Counted from the first letter of the stretch, positions 31,954 to 43,126 are shown. The stretch: DNA of 64,000 nt from Pollenia angustigena (GCA_930367215.1 OV884056.1:91709285-91773284), one strand, 5' to 3'. The notes: generated from the sequence alone by a model not told the origin. Made by a program: numbers and translations.

Positions 31954-32546
31954 TTGGGGTATTCACAAGGTGTGCTATCATGTTGTATTGTCATAATGTT
32001 CTAAGATTTTACAATGGTTTAAAAATATTGTTGTTGCTTTGTAAACAAAAAGTGTCTTAAATTAATAAACCTTTGCTTGCTATGTTTATTGTGCTGTCGT
32101 ATTTAATCAGAAGAAACCTGCGCTGAGCGGCTGAGCCGAGCGGCTATGTTTTTGTAGCCGTCGCCATTTATGGTATAGTTTTATCCTGCTAACATCCGAA
32201 TTTAACATGCGGCTAGCAATTTTTGAAACAAAACACTTGCGGCGTCAAATTAGATCGGCTTAGGACTCTGATGTTTGGTAAACAAACAAAATAAAATTTA
32301 TTTGTGGTTTGCGTCTGAAAAATGGAAAATAGTCAGGAAAGATCTTATTTTATTTATTAATTCATGGATTAGAATTAAAAATATTTTGATTTAAGGAACA
32401 TAATTATTTTTTTATATTTGTTTTAAATCAGCTGATTTAAATTTAAAATAGCACACTAATTTATGAGGGGTTGTTCACAACAGTCGTATTTTTTCATGGT
32501 ATTATTTTAAGACATATGGGTTTATGACACCTTGTGAATCCCCCAA
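31954..32546. mobile_element. MITE with TTGGGG(T/G)ATTCACAAGGTG ends
   Basis: 593-bp element with inverted ends TTGGGGTATTCACAAGGTG and CACCTTGTGAATCCCCCAA. No coding frame and no clear target duplication. Confidence 0.65.
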
Positions 32547-32929
32547 ATATGAATTTAATTTTAAACCAAACTAGTTTGAGTGTGAAATAACAGTGAGAAG
32601 AAGCTTTAGGGACAGCATATCGAGGGCTTATATTCAATACCCGCCATGCACCAATTATTGGAAAATGACTTTTTGATGGCAAATTGTTCACTGATGCCAG
32701 CTTTATCTCTGACAAAAATTTCAGAAAAAAAATTAATATAAGTTCTTTTTTTTTTAATATTTGTGATACCGCTATCAACCGCACGATTATTTTTAATGCA
32801 ATACCCAACATACGCCACACATTGGTTGAAGTTCATAGAACGAGCGGCAAAAAATAGAAGAAGTGGTTGAAGGATAATGAAACTTGGCACATAGGCATTT
32901 GTTTGAATCAAGAAAAAAATGGAAAAATC

Positions 32930-33190
32930 AAAATGAATCGCCCACTTTTACGCCCACCTCCCATACAAAGTGAAAATTAAATTTTAACCTACGGCATTGT
33001 TTTTTGGCACATAGCATTTTTAAGCACTCGTAATCATTTGTGTGATATTTAAAAAATATCCGCCCACTTTTACGCACACCTCCCATACAAAGTGAAAATT
33101 AAATTTTGACCTATGGCATTGTTTTTTGGCACATAGCATTTTGAAACACTTAGAATCATTTGTGTGAAATTTGATTTCTGCCTTGATTTC
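32930..33190. repeat. Two tandem ~121-bp blocks
   Basis: CGCCCACTTTTACGC(C/A)CACC occurs at about 32939 and 33060. Each is followed by CTCCCATACAAAGTGAAAAT, GGCATTGTTTTTTGGCACAT and AATCATTTGTGTGA. A third partial CGCCCACCTCCCAT lies at 33268. Such blocks are typical of fly dispersed repeats of the kind at 43.6 kb. Confidence 0.7.
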
Positions 33191-33837
33191 TAATACATCA
33201 ACTCAATTTTCACAAAAAATAAATATTATAATTGTAAAATGGGCTCCTGAAAATATATACCTGATCACGCCCACCTCCCATAGAAAAAAACAAATGAAAA
33301 AACATGAATACGTAATTCAAGCATAGTCTTTTAATAATTTTTTAACATCGTTATCGGGTTGCAGAACAGTTAAATTAACAGTAAAATTATATGCATTTGC
33401 AGATAAAAATGAAAGAAATGAATTATTTATTTTGGTGAATATCGTTTATTAATCAAATCAATGTAATTTATTGATCTACCATTAAAAATTACACAGGATA
33501 TACTGAGCCAAAGCCTTTGCATACTGCTCAGTTACCAATCCAGCCTAGTAAATGGAAACATCTTCAAGATTTGAAGCCGGTTATACCACTGGAATATCAT
33601 TACTTTTATGATAATTTAGTTCAGATGGAGTCAAAGTAATAAGGAGTAATGTGACAATGTCCAATTTGAATTACCTTTTTTAATTATGTTTATTTTTTTG
33701 TTATTGTTTTGTTATTGAATTCTTTTATGTTAGAACAACGTTAAACAAATGCTTAATTTAATAATAATTAGTATTGTGGTTATTTTGTTGAACTATTTAT
33801 GGTTTTTAATCCAAATTTTTAATATTTTTAATTAGGC

Positions 33838-34797
33838 TTAAGTTCATGAAATTTAATTTTTTTCTTTTTTTCATTAAATTATTTTTGTGAAGAAAGGAAT
33901 TTTACAACATGAAAATTAATTAAAATTGTTATTGATAATCTTTCATTCTTGACGTGGCTCGGGATCGAACCCTGGCCGGCAGGTTACCATGACATGTTTC
34001 GATCGCAACCACTCGATCTCCTCAGATGGATTTGCCGTCTTACACTCGCAGCCATCGACGACTGCTGACGTCACTAGTCAAACATCAATCCTTAAACCAA
34101 ATTGTATTTTAACATTTGGTAGATCGAAATTTGCTTTTCCTGAATGATTATCCATTTTAATTGATTTTACATGTTTTTTCCTTTACTTCTGTTTTTTCGT
34201 ACTTTCGTCAAGAATTTTTCTTGAAGTCCAAGTACATTTTTTGTTTTTTCACTTTGTCTTTCTCTTTTCTGTTGACCTTTTTCAGCACAACTTGAAGGAC
34301 AAATGTACACATAGAGCTCGTGCCTTAGCTTTAACAATAATTAGTATTGTGGTTATTTTGAAAAAGGTCAACAGAAAAGAGAAAGACAAAATGAAAAAAC
34401 AAAAAAATGTACTTGGACTTCAAGAAAAATTCTTGACAAAAGTACGAAAAAACAGAAGTAAAGGAAAAAACATGTAAAATCAATTAAAATGGATAATCAT
34501 TCAGGAAAAGCAAATTTCGATCTACCAAATGTTAAAATACAATTTGGTTTAAGGATTGATGTTTGACTAGTGACGTCAGCAGTCGTCGATGGCTGCGAGT
34601 GTAAGACTGCAAATCCATCTGAGGAGATCGAGTGGTTGCGATCGAAACATGTCATGGTAACCTGCCGGCCAGGGTTCGAGCCCGAGCCACGTCAAGAATG
34701 AAAGATTATCAATAACAATTTTAATTAATTTTCATGTTGTAAAATTCCTTTCTTCACAAAAATAATTTAATGAAAAAATTAAATTTCATGAACTTAA
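33838..34797. repeat. Long, nearly perfect inverted repeat (arms ~440 bp, loop ~74 bp)
   Basis: The left arm (33838-34284) and right arm (34359-34797) are reverse complements with only scattered differences, for example GGGATCGAACCC against GGGCTCGAACCC on the complement. Both arms contain tRNA-like A- and B-box sequences pointing outward. A 25-bp direct repeat, AATAATTAGTATTGTGGTTA and onward, occurs just left of the left arm (about 33765) and again in the loop (about 34340). A transcript through it would fold into a very long hairpin. Confidence 0.9.
34600..34690 (+). ncRNA. tRNA-derived SINE head (right arm copy)
   Basis: ATCGAGTGGTTGCGATCG (34627 on) resembles a pol III A box as in Leu/Ser tRNAs (CGAGTGGTTA). 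GGTTCGAGCCC (34673-34683) matches a B box, about 35 bases further on as expected. An intact cloverleaf is not evident, so I call it tRNA-derived rather than a tRNA gene. The mirror copy is on the minus strand at about 34045-33955 with GGTTCGATCCC. Confidence 0.55.
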
Positions 34798-35098
34798 TTT
34801 AATAAAGTTACATATTAGAGCAAAAAAACATATTTTTATTACTGTGCAATTGTAATTGTATGTAAACGCCATACAAATATTTGAAGATTTCAGTTACAAT
34901 ACCCGACATCAACCATATCGCTACGAATAGAGTTAAAAGTTGTACTTATTTTATAAGGGTGACTTAGTAGTCATATTTAAAAAATATTATAGAAGAAAGA
35001 TTAATTCATACCTTAAGAATTTTCGAAAGAAACAGTTGTTTCTCTCTCCTGAAAAATTGTATTTTGGCGGATGGCGGGTATTGAATATAAGCCGTCGA
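34798..35098. other. No feature recognised
   Basis: A+T-rich sequence between the long inverted repeat and a small palindrome. Confidence 0.4.
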
Positions 35099-35182
35099 TA
35101 TCGTCGGTTGATTATTTAATTGTCGTATGTAGATACAAATTACATACGACATACGACAATTAAATAATCAACCGACGATATG
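35099..35182. repeat. Palindrome, 32-bp arms
   Basis: TATCGTCGGTTGATTATTTA and its continuation to GTCGTATGT are followed after about 20 bases by the exact reverse complement ending CAACCGACGATA. It is probably a small MITE or foldback remnant. Confidence 0.8.
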
Positions 35183-35579
35183 TATTTATTAAAGAATAAG
35201 TTGTTTACAGAAACACTCACAATTAAAAAACACCAGCAGAGTGCCCAGATATGGTTTTCGTCATCATTCTACTTTGAAAATTGGATGTATTTGACTAAAT
35301 AATTTTAACAAAAAGAAAACGGGAATTTTTCTTCTTTTTATACATTATTTTAAACATGAAAATAAGAAACTGATTGTTTTTCTTCTTGGAGTGGTGTTGT
35401 TGTTTCTATACAAAACAAGTGAAACAGGCTTTTATAGATTCAATATTGAACAGTGTTTTTTTTAACATTTTTCATTTAAATGAAACAATGATAATTTTAA
35501 ATAAACTTAATACTTTTGCAAAAATTTACTATGATTTTCAATCAACTTTTCGTCACGTTGATTTAACATTCATATTTTT
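35183..35579. other. No feature recognised
   Basis: No supported gene. A 76-codon frame (35374-35604) has no recognisable content. Confidence 0.4.
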
Positions 35580-35785
35580 TCTGCGTGTAGGTTCAAAATC
35601 CTAAATTCTCATATAGATGAAGATGTCTAAATAATATTCAGCACAAAGAACTTTTACATGAATCTAAACCTCAAACCAAAACTGAAAATTGGTCCTAAAT
35701 AGTCTACAAAAATTGTTTTTATATATTGTGGTGTAGGGTACCATATGGTCGGGCTTGACCGACTATTCTTTCTTGTTTATTATGA
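35580..35785 (-). repeat. Truncated copy of the AGTCGG-hairpin repeat
   Basis: GTGGTGTAGGGTACCATATG, the hairpin CGGGCTTGACCGACTAT and TTCTTTCTTGT form the reverse complement of the start of the repeat at 25484. The adjacent text (CATGAATC.. CTTTTACATG) matches the 44.2-kb copy on the opposite strand. Confidence 0.7.
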
Positions 35786-36514
35786 AAATGTTTTCACTCC
35801 TTCGTCCTTTAATTTGTTTTGTACCGTCTCTATTTAATTATGAATAAAAATTCACCGGGAGTTTTCTCCCTTCTTCCATTTTTCCTATGTAAATTCAATT
35901 GTAAAAGTGGGAAAAGGAAAAAACTCCCGGGGAATTTGTATTCATAATTGTAGTATTAAGCAGGCCTTCTAGAGCCCGTATTTCTCAGACACAAGGCTTA
36001 ACTACCCGATTCCATGCTCATATATTTTTTATACACGATGTCCTAGCCAATAAAGGCCTTCTCCTTTTTCTACTTTCCCTCTTCAGCAGGTTTGATTGTA
36101 AAAAATTCTCACAACACACAACCGCTTCGTTACAGAATTTAAGAAAAACTAATTTAAATAACTTCTTTTTTTCTTAACTTTTTTGTTTAATATCTTTGGA
36201 ATGGGTTTTTTTTTGGTAACGGTTTATCAGTTTTGTTGCTACAAACGTAGTAGATGAATATATGTATACATATAGGTAGCCCATCCACTAGACCTTCCTG
36301 AGAAGGCAAGCGAGCATGAGTACTGGATCTAAAAAGGTCTTACAGAAGGCCTCCAAAAGTTTACCGCTGCGTTGTAACTCAATCATATAAACTAAAAATA
36401 CAAATAAATAACTTAAAATGTTAACCTAATAACTTTTTCAATTCCAATAATTAAAATTTACTATTCAATTATGTACTCTACAACTGGAATTTAAAATTTA
36501 TTTATACATTATAG
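35786..36514 (+). other. Intron sequence upstream of the first identified host exon
   Basis: The last bases, TTATACATTATAG, serve as the splice acceptor of the exon at 36515. A small inverted repeat (AAAACTCCCGG.. and CCGGGAGTTTTCTCC) lies at about 35856-35932. I could not find the preceding exon. Confidence 0.45.
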
Positions 36515-39500
36515 GAAATTCAATCAAATAAACCCGTTAATAATTGGAGCATAAACTACCCAAAAAATGTAACAAAATACGGCAAATATCGAATTGAGTT
36601 ATCTGTGCAAAGGGATTATATATTTTGGATAAAAATTGCCTCGAGTTCGGTGGATATTGAAGTTACCGATACGTTGTCCGGTAAAATGCAACTCATACAA
36701 GATGGCAATGTCCGTAAAAAGCAGTTTGTTTCCACCAAGGCGATAGTAAATCACGATATAGATTTACCGGTGGAAGAGAAAAAGTATATTATGGAAAATG
36801 CAACGTATACACAAACATATTGGTTCCAAAATTGTACATATCTGGGAGTAACAGACGGTCTTAGTTATCAGGCCTCCTATAGCGAACCAGAACAGATCTA
36901 TGAAATAGAAGCTTTAGTAGTGGTGTCGTTTGAAAAGCTACCGGATCCAGTAACAACAACAACTACTACAACAACTACTACAACAACTACTACAACAACA
37001 ACTACTACCACAACAACACCAAAAACTACCACATCCCCAACTACAACATCAACTAGTACCACAACAACTACACCCAAACCGCCTATAAAAACAAAACGAG
37101 ACACTTTGGCAGCCAATAAAGAAATTGCTGAAATGGCCCATGCGAATGCAGCGTTATTAGGTCTCAACCTGACAGCAGCTTTGCAAAAACAAAATAAAAA
37201 TTCGTCTTCTTTAAATATATCCTCCGTATTGGTAAATCCAAAATTAAGCACAACTGTAAGACACTACAATCTGTTGCCGCCTTCTGCTACACTCTTTGAC
37301 AACCAGCCCCCTTTCAATTGTGTTAATAAATCGGTTATAGCGCGAGATCCCATGAAGATTTATGGCTATTATAGAAGACTGATTGTTTCAAAATGTATGT
37401 TGTAAACATCTAAACAAACGTATGTACAGATTATTAATCAATTCAAATGTACTTTTATTCTAGCTCCAATTAGCAACTTTACTGCTAGTGGCAAAAACTG
37501 GCTGCAACATGGTGATATACTTAGTTTGAATATAAAATGTAAAGGTTCAGTAAAAATAAAATATTGTTCCTTAGTTTTTAAGGGTAAGACTTAAGCAATG
37601 ATCGAATTTCAAATTTTTGTTTTAATTCTACCTACATTCCTGTTTTTTTCTTAGCCCCCTATAATGCAACCGGCAATGAGACTTGTAGCTATTATTATGA
37701 TCTTGATGAATGTGAGTTTACATATTCCCGCTATTTCTCGGAGAGCAAAACCGTACTGTTTTTTATGCGCAACGATGTCTCAGAAACAGTTAATCAAGTT
37801 ACAATAAATATTTATGAAGGTAAGAGGAACTAAGCAATTTTTTTTTGCTAAAACAACTTACTTTTTTTTAAATTAAATTTTTTCTTGTCTTAATTTAGCG
37901 ATTTTCCTTAATTTTTTTCTAAATCTCACTTGTAAGGATGTTGGGCAAAATGATTTAGCGATTTTGTGGTAAAAATTGCATGACTCTAGCTTATTTAATG
38001 TGTCTACTATATAAAACATTCAACTTTTTAAAACATTTAAAAAACAACATATTCAGCCTTATTGTGGTTGCCGTTGTCATATACGACTGTGTCGTTTTTT
38101 GTAACAGATTAAGGTGACCCACAACCTGTGTTCTTTAATCTACTACAAAAAAAAAAAAACGACACAGTCGTTTATGAGAACGACAACCACAATAAGGCTG
38201 ATTATGAATTGTCGGCTTATATTCAATATGTACATAAGTATGTATATCCACCAGACTTCTTAATTATTGATTGAGTATATTAGGGAGAGGTACACAGTGT
38301 CATTTACTCTGCAATTCTGCTTTGTTTCGTAATTCTCACACCAGAAGACGGTTGCTTTAAAGCAAGCGGCGATGTACCTCTGTCATTAGCACCAAGCACA
38401 TCCAAAGCCGCAAAAGCCCTTTCCATCAACGCGATAGATAAATCCCAAGCTTCGGGTGCTACTAAGCTGGAAATGACAAAGCAGTTCCCCATATGCCTAT
38501 TGTGCAGAAAGGGTCAGAGATGAGAATATCCTGTCCCAATTCTGCATCTTCCCCGCCAACTCCGGCGATACAAGAGGGCATCTAACACAAGCGTGCTGCC
38601 TTACGTATTATTGAACTATTTGGCTCCAAATAGGCTGATGAGCTATCCGCTGAACAGGAAGCTTAATTGACATGGACTACGGCCCTAACTGCTGGGCTTC
38701 ATAGCGTTTCACCTCCTGCACCTGCAAAGGCAATGCCTAAACGGAAACGTTCGGAGGAAGAAGCGACAGCCGCGTGACAGCAACCAGGGACAAAACGTCC
38801 CAAAAACAAACCGAAGTCAACTAATAGGTCCACAGCGAGATGGCTACGGATCACCTTGTGAAGGCGGTTACTGATAGAGGTGCAACTGACGGTTCCATTT
38901 TCCATTCTAAATAGGATTTGCTGAAGCAGCGTATGATGGGTGTCTTCAATGTGACAATGCTGATTGGTACCAGGTTCACATAAACTAGAAGACGTGTGCG
39001 GAAGACCGCACAGCGTTTCTATTGAAACTTGTCATCGGATCGGTCTCTTATGACAATGACAAAAATTATATCCTGAAAAATGCATCGCTTCGTGGTCAAT
39101 GAAGATTGTCAACGCACCATGATCAATGATTTATTGTTTAAAGATATGGATGTCATTGAACCGTGCGACACTTATTTCAACACGAGGGCTACCCCAACCA
39201 TTGACTTTCGGAACTTAAGATTTGGCGATTAGAAGTGAACCTTTCAATTGGCCTCCAAGGTCGTGCAATTGAACAACTCTCGGTTATTTTTTGTGGGGCT
39301 ACGTGAAGTCATAGGCTTATGCTGATAAAGCAGCAACAATTACACCTTGGAAGTCGTGCTATTTGTGACATACGGCCAGAAATGCTCGAAAAAGTGGCCG
39401 AAAGTGGACGTCCAAAATGCGCTTCGTCAAGAACCGCCGCCGTGTCTAAATTCTTCAAATAATTTTTTACTGTTAATGTCATGTTTTGATCTTTCGAAAA

Positions 39501-40091
39501 AGCATTTTTTTTATTACAATTTAATTTTTTTTTTCTACAATTTCAAGTTCTATCGGGCTTAAAAATAAACCACCCTTTATTTTATGATCTGAGTTTACTT
39601 TAGCTTTAAAATAAAACTACTTCTTATCAAAAAGTAATTTAAATTTTTGGGAATACAAAATTTTAATTTCAAAAAAACTACTTCTTTTATATTATTTCTA
39701 GCTAAAAAGCAATCCCAACTATCGGTCGTTGTGGTGCCAGTTTCATTTTCTTTAGTTGCTATAATTCTGGTTGTATTCGGAGTCTCATATTACTTACAAG
39801 GCCGGAATCGGTAAGTTAACAAACGATTTTTATACTTTTTTTTATTTTTTTTAATGATTTGTATTGACAAATTATTTTAGTTTCAATGTTGAAGTAGCTG
39901 ATTTTAATTTCGGTGAAACACAATCTGTTGATATGGAATATAAAACATTCCATCAACGTTTAATTGAAAGTATACGTGATGTTTTACCCACGAGGCGGCA
40001 ATTTACACGATCTAATTCCGATTTAGGACCAGAACCTGACAGCCCTGGTGTTGGTATCGATAGCAATTTGCGTTATAATACAATGAATTGA
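36515..40091 (+). CDS. Single-pass membrane protein, PMEL/GPNMB/TMEM130-like (5' end missing)
   Basis: Five exons join in frame: 36515-37394, 37464-37583, 37655-37819, 39702-39810 and 39881-40091. This gives 494 residues and TGA. All introns are gt..ag, and the phases (1, 1, 1, 2) are consistent. Order: ectodomain of about 150 residues with a PKD-like pattern (YWFQNCTYLGVTDGLSYQ, then YEIEALVVVSFE); a Thr run; IKTKRD, a possible proprotein-convertase site; Asn-glycosylation sites; a second PKD-like stretch split over exons 2-3 (FTASGKNWLQHGDILSLNIK to MRNDVSETVNQVTINIYE); one transmembrane helix (VVVVPVSFSLVAIILVVFGV); and a 70-residue tail containing YKTF, a YxxPhi-type sorting signal. The start codon and signal peptide lie upstream. 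Topology and domain order suggest the PMEL/GPNMB/TMEM130 group; that assignment is inference. Intron 3 (37820-39701) is filled with transposon debris. Confidence 0.85.
36952..37075 (+). repeat. ACA/ACT triplet repeat coding poly-threonine
   Basis: About 40 codons of ACA, ACT and ACC, interrupted by CCA AAA and TCC CCA, encode a Thr-rich mucin-like stretch in the host protein. Length variation between individuals is likely. The 117-codon antisense poly-valine frame is a by-product. Confidence 0.85.
38052..38203. mobile_element. Hairpin MITE in intron 3 (copy 1)
   Basis: TTCAGCCTTATTGTGGTTG pairs with CAACCACAATAAGGCTGA, and the pairing continues inward through CGACTGTGTCG. A second member with the same ends is at 40849-40995. 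Confidence 0.8.
38290..39090 (+). pseudogene. Retroelement Gag-like remnant in intron 3
   Basis: Several plus frames give retroelement-like text: FPICLLCRKGQR, then LPRQLRRYKRASNTSVLPYV, then a basic stretch PKRKRSEEEA with KRPKNKPKSTNRS, and LLKQRMMGVF. Stops and frameshifts are frequent. The pattern recalls the nucleic-acid-binding ORF of fly non-LTR or LTR elements, but I cannot name the family. GC content is higher than in the flanks. Confidence 0.35.
39100..39450 (+). pseudogene. mariner-like transposase C-terminal fragment
   Basis: In changing frames: LLFKDMDV, then ATPTIDFRNLRFGD, then a block equivalent to LTPLDYFLWGYVKS in disrupted form, then a string that aligns with RPQMLEKVVENWTSRL (WPKVDVQNALRQE in the shifted frame). 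It appears to be the same broad family as the fragment at 6116. Dead by multiple frameshifts. Confidence 0.55.
39600..39690. repeat. Short fragment of the 469-bp repeat
   Basis: CTTATCAAAAAGTAATTTAA followed by TTTTTGGGAATACAAAATTT matches the 469-bp units near 23262. It lies immediately before the exon 4 acceptor. Confidence 0.75.
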
Positions 40092-40165
40092 AAAGAAAAA
40101 AAAATTCTACACACATACATAATTACAATTGTTGAACAATTTTTTCCTCGAACTAATTTTTTAAT

Positions 40166-40176
40166 AATAAAATAAA
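40166..40176 (+). terminator. Candidate polyadenylation signals of the host gene
   Basis: Two overlapping AATAAA hexamers (40166-40171 and 40171-40176) lie 75-80 bases after the TGA. Confidence 0.55.
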
Positions 40177-41679
40177 TAAGTAAAAAAGCACGAATCTTAA
40201 TAAAAACGTGTGTTTGATATTTACTTGAATATTTTTTGTTTGTTATTTTAATATTATTTTATTATAAATTATTCAATATACATACATACATACATATTAA
40301 CCCATAGTTTTACTAATTTTTATTTTCACTAATATTTTTGTACTATGGATACATTATTTTTTTTTAGGTTTTTATGGGGGTTATCTGTATTAATTATTGA
40401 TAAAATTTCTTAACTTAAATTTCTTTTCTTAAAACTGATCAAATTTCTTAACTAAAGTTATGTGAAATTGTAATATGTATTTCAAAAAACAGTTTCAACT
40501 AAATTCAAATGATAAAACTTAATAATGATTAGACGTAATTGTTATTAAAATTTCTCAATTATAATTACTGGCAATTGAAATTTTACAAAATACACAAACA
40601 AAAGTAACTTACTTGTAATTTCAATACATAATTGTAATTAAAAATAATAAAAACTAATAAAAACTAATTACAAATAATTATAAAATTTCTTCGTAATTAT
40701 TTAAAAATGCATGTAAATTACTAATTTCCAGTTGTTTAAATTTGCCTAAACCTTATTCTCTTATACACTCTTATTGTTGGCCAAAAAAAAAAAAACGCAA
40801 AAATTAGTATAATTTGAAAATAATAAAAAAAAAAAAATTTTAGATTTATATTCAGCCTTATTCCAGTTGTCGTTGTCGTAATCGCTCAGGTCGTTTTTTG
40901 TAAGAGATTAAAGAAACACAAAACCAGTGTTCTTTAATCTCTTACAAAAAACGACTTGATCGATTACGACAACGACAACCGGAATAAGGCTGATTAAACT
41001 ATACTATTAAAGAATGAACTTTCTAAATTTGTTAAGAAAACAAAATGATCGTATTGCAAAAAGACAAAGAAATATTAGAAAATATTTATTTATAAATTCA
41101 AAATCTCTATTTAACATAAAAAGTTATAAATTTTATATATGTATGTATATATATAAAAGAAAAACACAAGACTGTCTTTGTTAAAAAAAAATTAAAGAAG
41201 AACTTAAAAAAGGAAAAGCTTTACAAGCAAACATTTAATTCGTTTATTTAATTGATTAAAAAAAACTTTTATTTAAAATATAAATTTTTCAATTCTTTAT
41301 TAATACCCTGTATTTGTACCGTTCCATTTCCTATTTGTTTAAAACTTAAACTTAACATTTTCAAGTTCCGTAACATAAATCAAAATTTTTTTTTCATGTA
41401 AAAAAGCTCATTATTTCATAACTTATTATTAGAAACAAAGAAAATTAAATTCATATAATTAATCGTTTAGGTTTAAAATGTCAATGAAGCGAAACAAAAA
41501 AATAATACCATGTTGTATTTAGTTTACATAGTGTAAATACTTATTATATATTATATTCATAATTGTATAATTAAATATTATATAAATAAATAAAATTATT
41601 AAAAAAATTTCAACAATCTACTTGTTTAGATTTACTTAACCATTTAGCAAGTTTTGAAATAAGAAATTTCAAATTCTCT
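40177..41679. other. 3' flank of the host gene, A+T-rich
   Basis: No gene recognised. Contains a CATACATACATA microsatellite near 40280 and one hairpin MITE (listed separately). If the distal exon at 42243 is used, this whole stretch is an intron. Confidence 0.45.
40849..40995. mobile_element. Hairpin MITE (copy 2)
   Basis: TATTCAGCCTTATTCCAGTT and its inverted partner ending GGAATAAGGCTGATTA share the ends of the element at 38052. GTCGTTTTTTGTAAGAGATT is mirrored inside. About 147 bp. Confidence 0.8.
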
Positions 41680-41692
41680 GTTTAAACCAGTG

Positions 41693-42598
41693 CACAGTAG
41701 GTAATTTGGCCTATATTTTTGGCCAAAATTCAAAATCTGCACTTTAGAAAAAGTAGTTTTTTTTTGTTGTAATGTGATAAAGAATACTTCAAAGCAAATA
41801 GAAGTGAATTTTTATTTTATAAATAACAAAAACCCGTTCATCGCCCGACTCTTAAAGTCAATGTATACAATCAACAGTTTAAGTGGGGCGCGCTTCGAGT
41901 TATTTTTTATTACAATACCTGACACTAGTTTTTAATAAAAAAAACAAATGAAAAATACAATAAAATATGGAAAACAATATTAATAGTAAGTGTTTAATAA
42001 ATACATAATCGTTGTTTAAAATAAAATAGTTTATTGGTGAAAAAAAAAATCAATCTTTTGATCTTATCTCAATTAAAAAAAAAAATAAAAGTTTTATACA
42101 ACTTTGGAGAAGCTTTTAAAAAAGTTTAAAATGTTTTAAAGTTAATAGTAATAAGGGTTGATAAGTATTTGATTTTGAGATTGTATAATCAATTTCATGC
42201 TGCGTTTTTTTGCGTTTTTTGAGATATCCCATTTTTTTGCAGGCAACCTCTATTTCGCTTAAGCTCTGAAAACACTGAGGATCTTAGCGCCAGTGAAAAC
42301 GATGAGTGCGCAAATGATGTCAAAATGTTAACATACACAATTTACACAAATGATTTGGATGATATTAAATTAGAAAATTAATAAGATATACCAAAAGTAT
42401 ACAAAAAGAAATTTTAAAAATTTTGTTCTAACGCGTATCTTTTCATAAGAATGCGATATTTAGAAATTCCAAGTTTATTCTTAGTTTTAGAGTTAATAAG
42501 TTAAAAAGTTAATCAAAAAATTAGTATCCAGATTTGTTAAAATTCTGTCCGCCTGTTATCAATTTTGGCCAAAAAAATTGGATAAATTACCCATAGTG
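41693..42598. mobile_element. Transib-like non-autonomous element
   Basis: Inverted ends CACAGTAGGTAATTTGGCC and CACTATGGGTAATTTATCC continue to TTTTTGGCCAAAATT on both sides, about 38 bp. The 5-bp target duplication CAGTG (41688-41692, 42599-42603) and ends starting CAC fit the Transib superfamily, whose transposase is related to RAG1. No transposase is evident. It contains the possible exon at 42243. Confidence 0.7.
42243..42381 (+). CDS. Possible alternative last exon of the membrane protein gene
   Basis: After a T-rich tract and the acceptor TTTTTTTGCAG, an open frame of 46 codons ends at TAA (42379-42381). Exon 4 of the host gene ends in CG (phase 2), and joining to G CAA keeps this frame open. 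It would replace the 70-residue tail with a 46-residue acidic tail (starting RQPLFRLSSENTEDLS). Its GC content is higher than that of the surrounding DNA. Against it: it lies inside a Transib-like element and may be transposon coding debris or chance. Confidence 0.35.
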
Positions 42599-43126
42599 CA
42601 GTGTTCGAAAATAAACACTAAATATCGTTTTTTAATGTTCGGTTCGGTAGATTTGTGGAAAACACAAACGCTAATAGTGTTTGTGTAGAAAATCTTTCGA
42701 ACACAAAAATATTACTGTTTTTATCAAACTCAACAAAAGATGTGAACATTTAATTCCGTTCGGTTTGTTTTTGAAAATCCATAAACTGCAATGTGTTCGG
42801 TTCGGCTCGTTAATGTTCGTCCCTTTTGGCTGGTAAAAAAATCATTTTTACAAAAACAAAATACACACACGAAAAAAACATTATAGAACATTAAAATATA
42901 ATGTTTGTCTACAGTTTCACTACAATTGTTCTGTTTTTTAACGAAGAACTGAACATTATATATATTATATAATGTTCGGTTCTTTCTTGAAAATAGTTAC
43001 GAACGGTATTAAGGGTTGTGTATGTCTACACAATCACTAAAAAAATAGATATCGTTCCTGGGTGTGTGAGCTGAACGTTAAATAATGTACTGTTTATTTT
43101 CTAACACTGGTTTAAACTTAACAGAA

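Larger units (their letters stand above)
41688..43109. mobile_element. hAT-type MITE, interrupted by a Transib-like element
   Basis: The element ends CAGTGTTCGAAAATAAAC (42599 on) and CAGTGTTAGAAAATAAAC (complement of the end at 43109) are inverted. The 8-bp duplication GTTTAAAC stands at 41680-41687 and 43110-43117 and fits nTnnnnAn. The left copy of the flank is separated from the body by 906 bp, because a second element inserted right after the terminal CAGTG. Without it this element is 511 bp and non-coding. Confidence 0.85.

Noticed and set aside
33960..34690. Functional tRNA genes
   Set aside because: A and B boxes are present, but a complete acceptor stem and anticodon arm cannot be drawn.
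36898..37251. Antisense 117-codon poly-valine ORF
   Set aside because: It is the complement of the ACA/ACT repeat in a well-supported exon.
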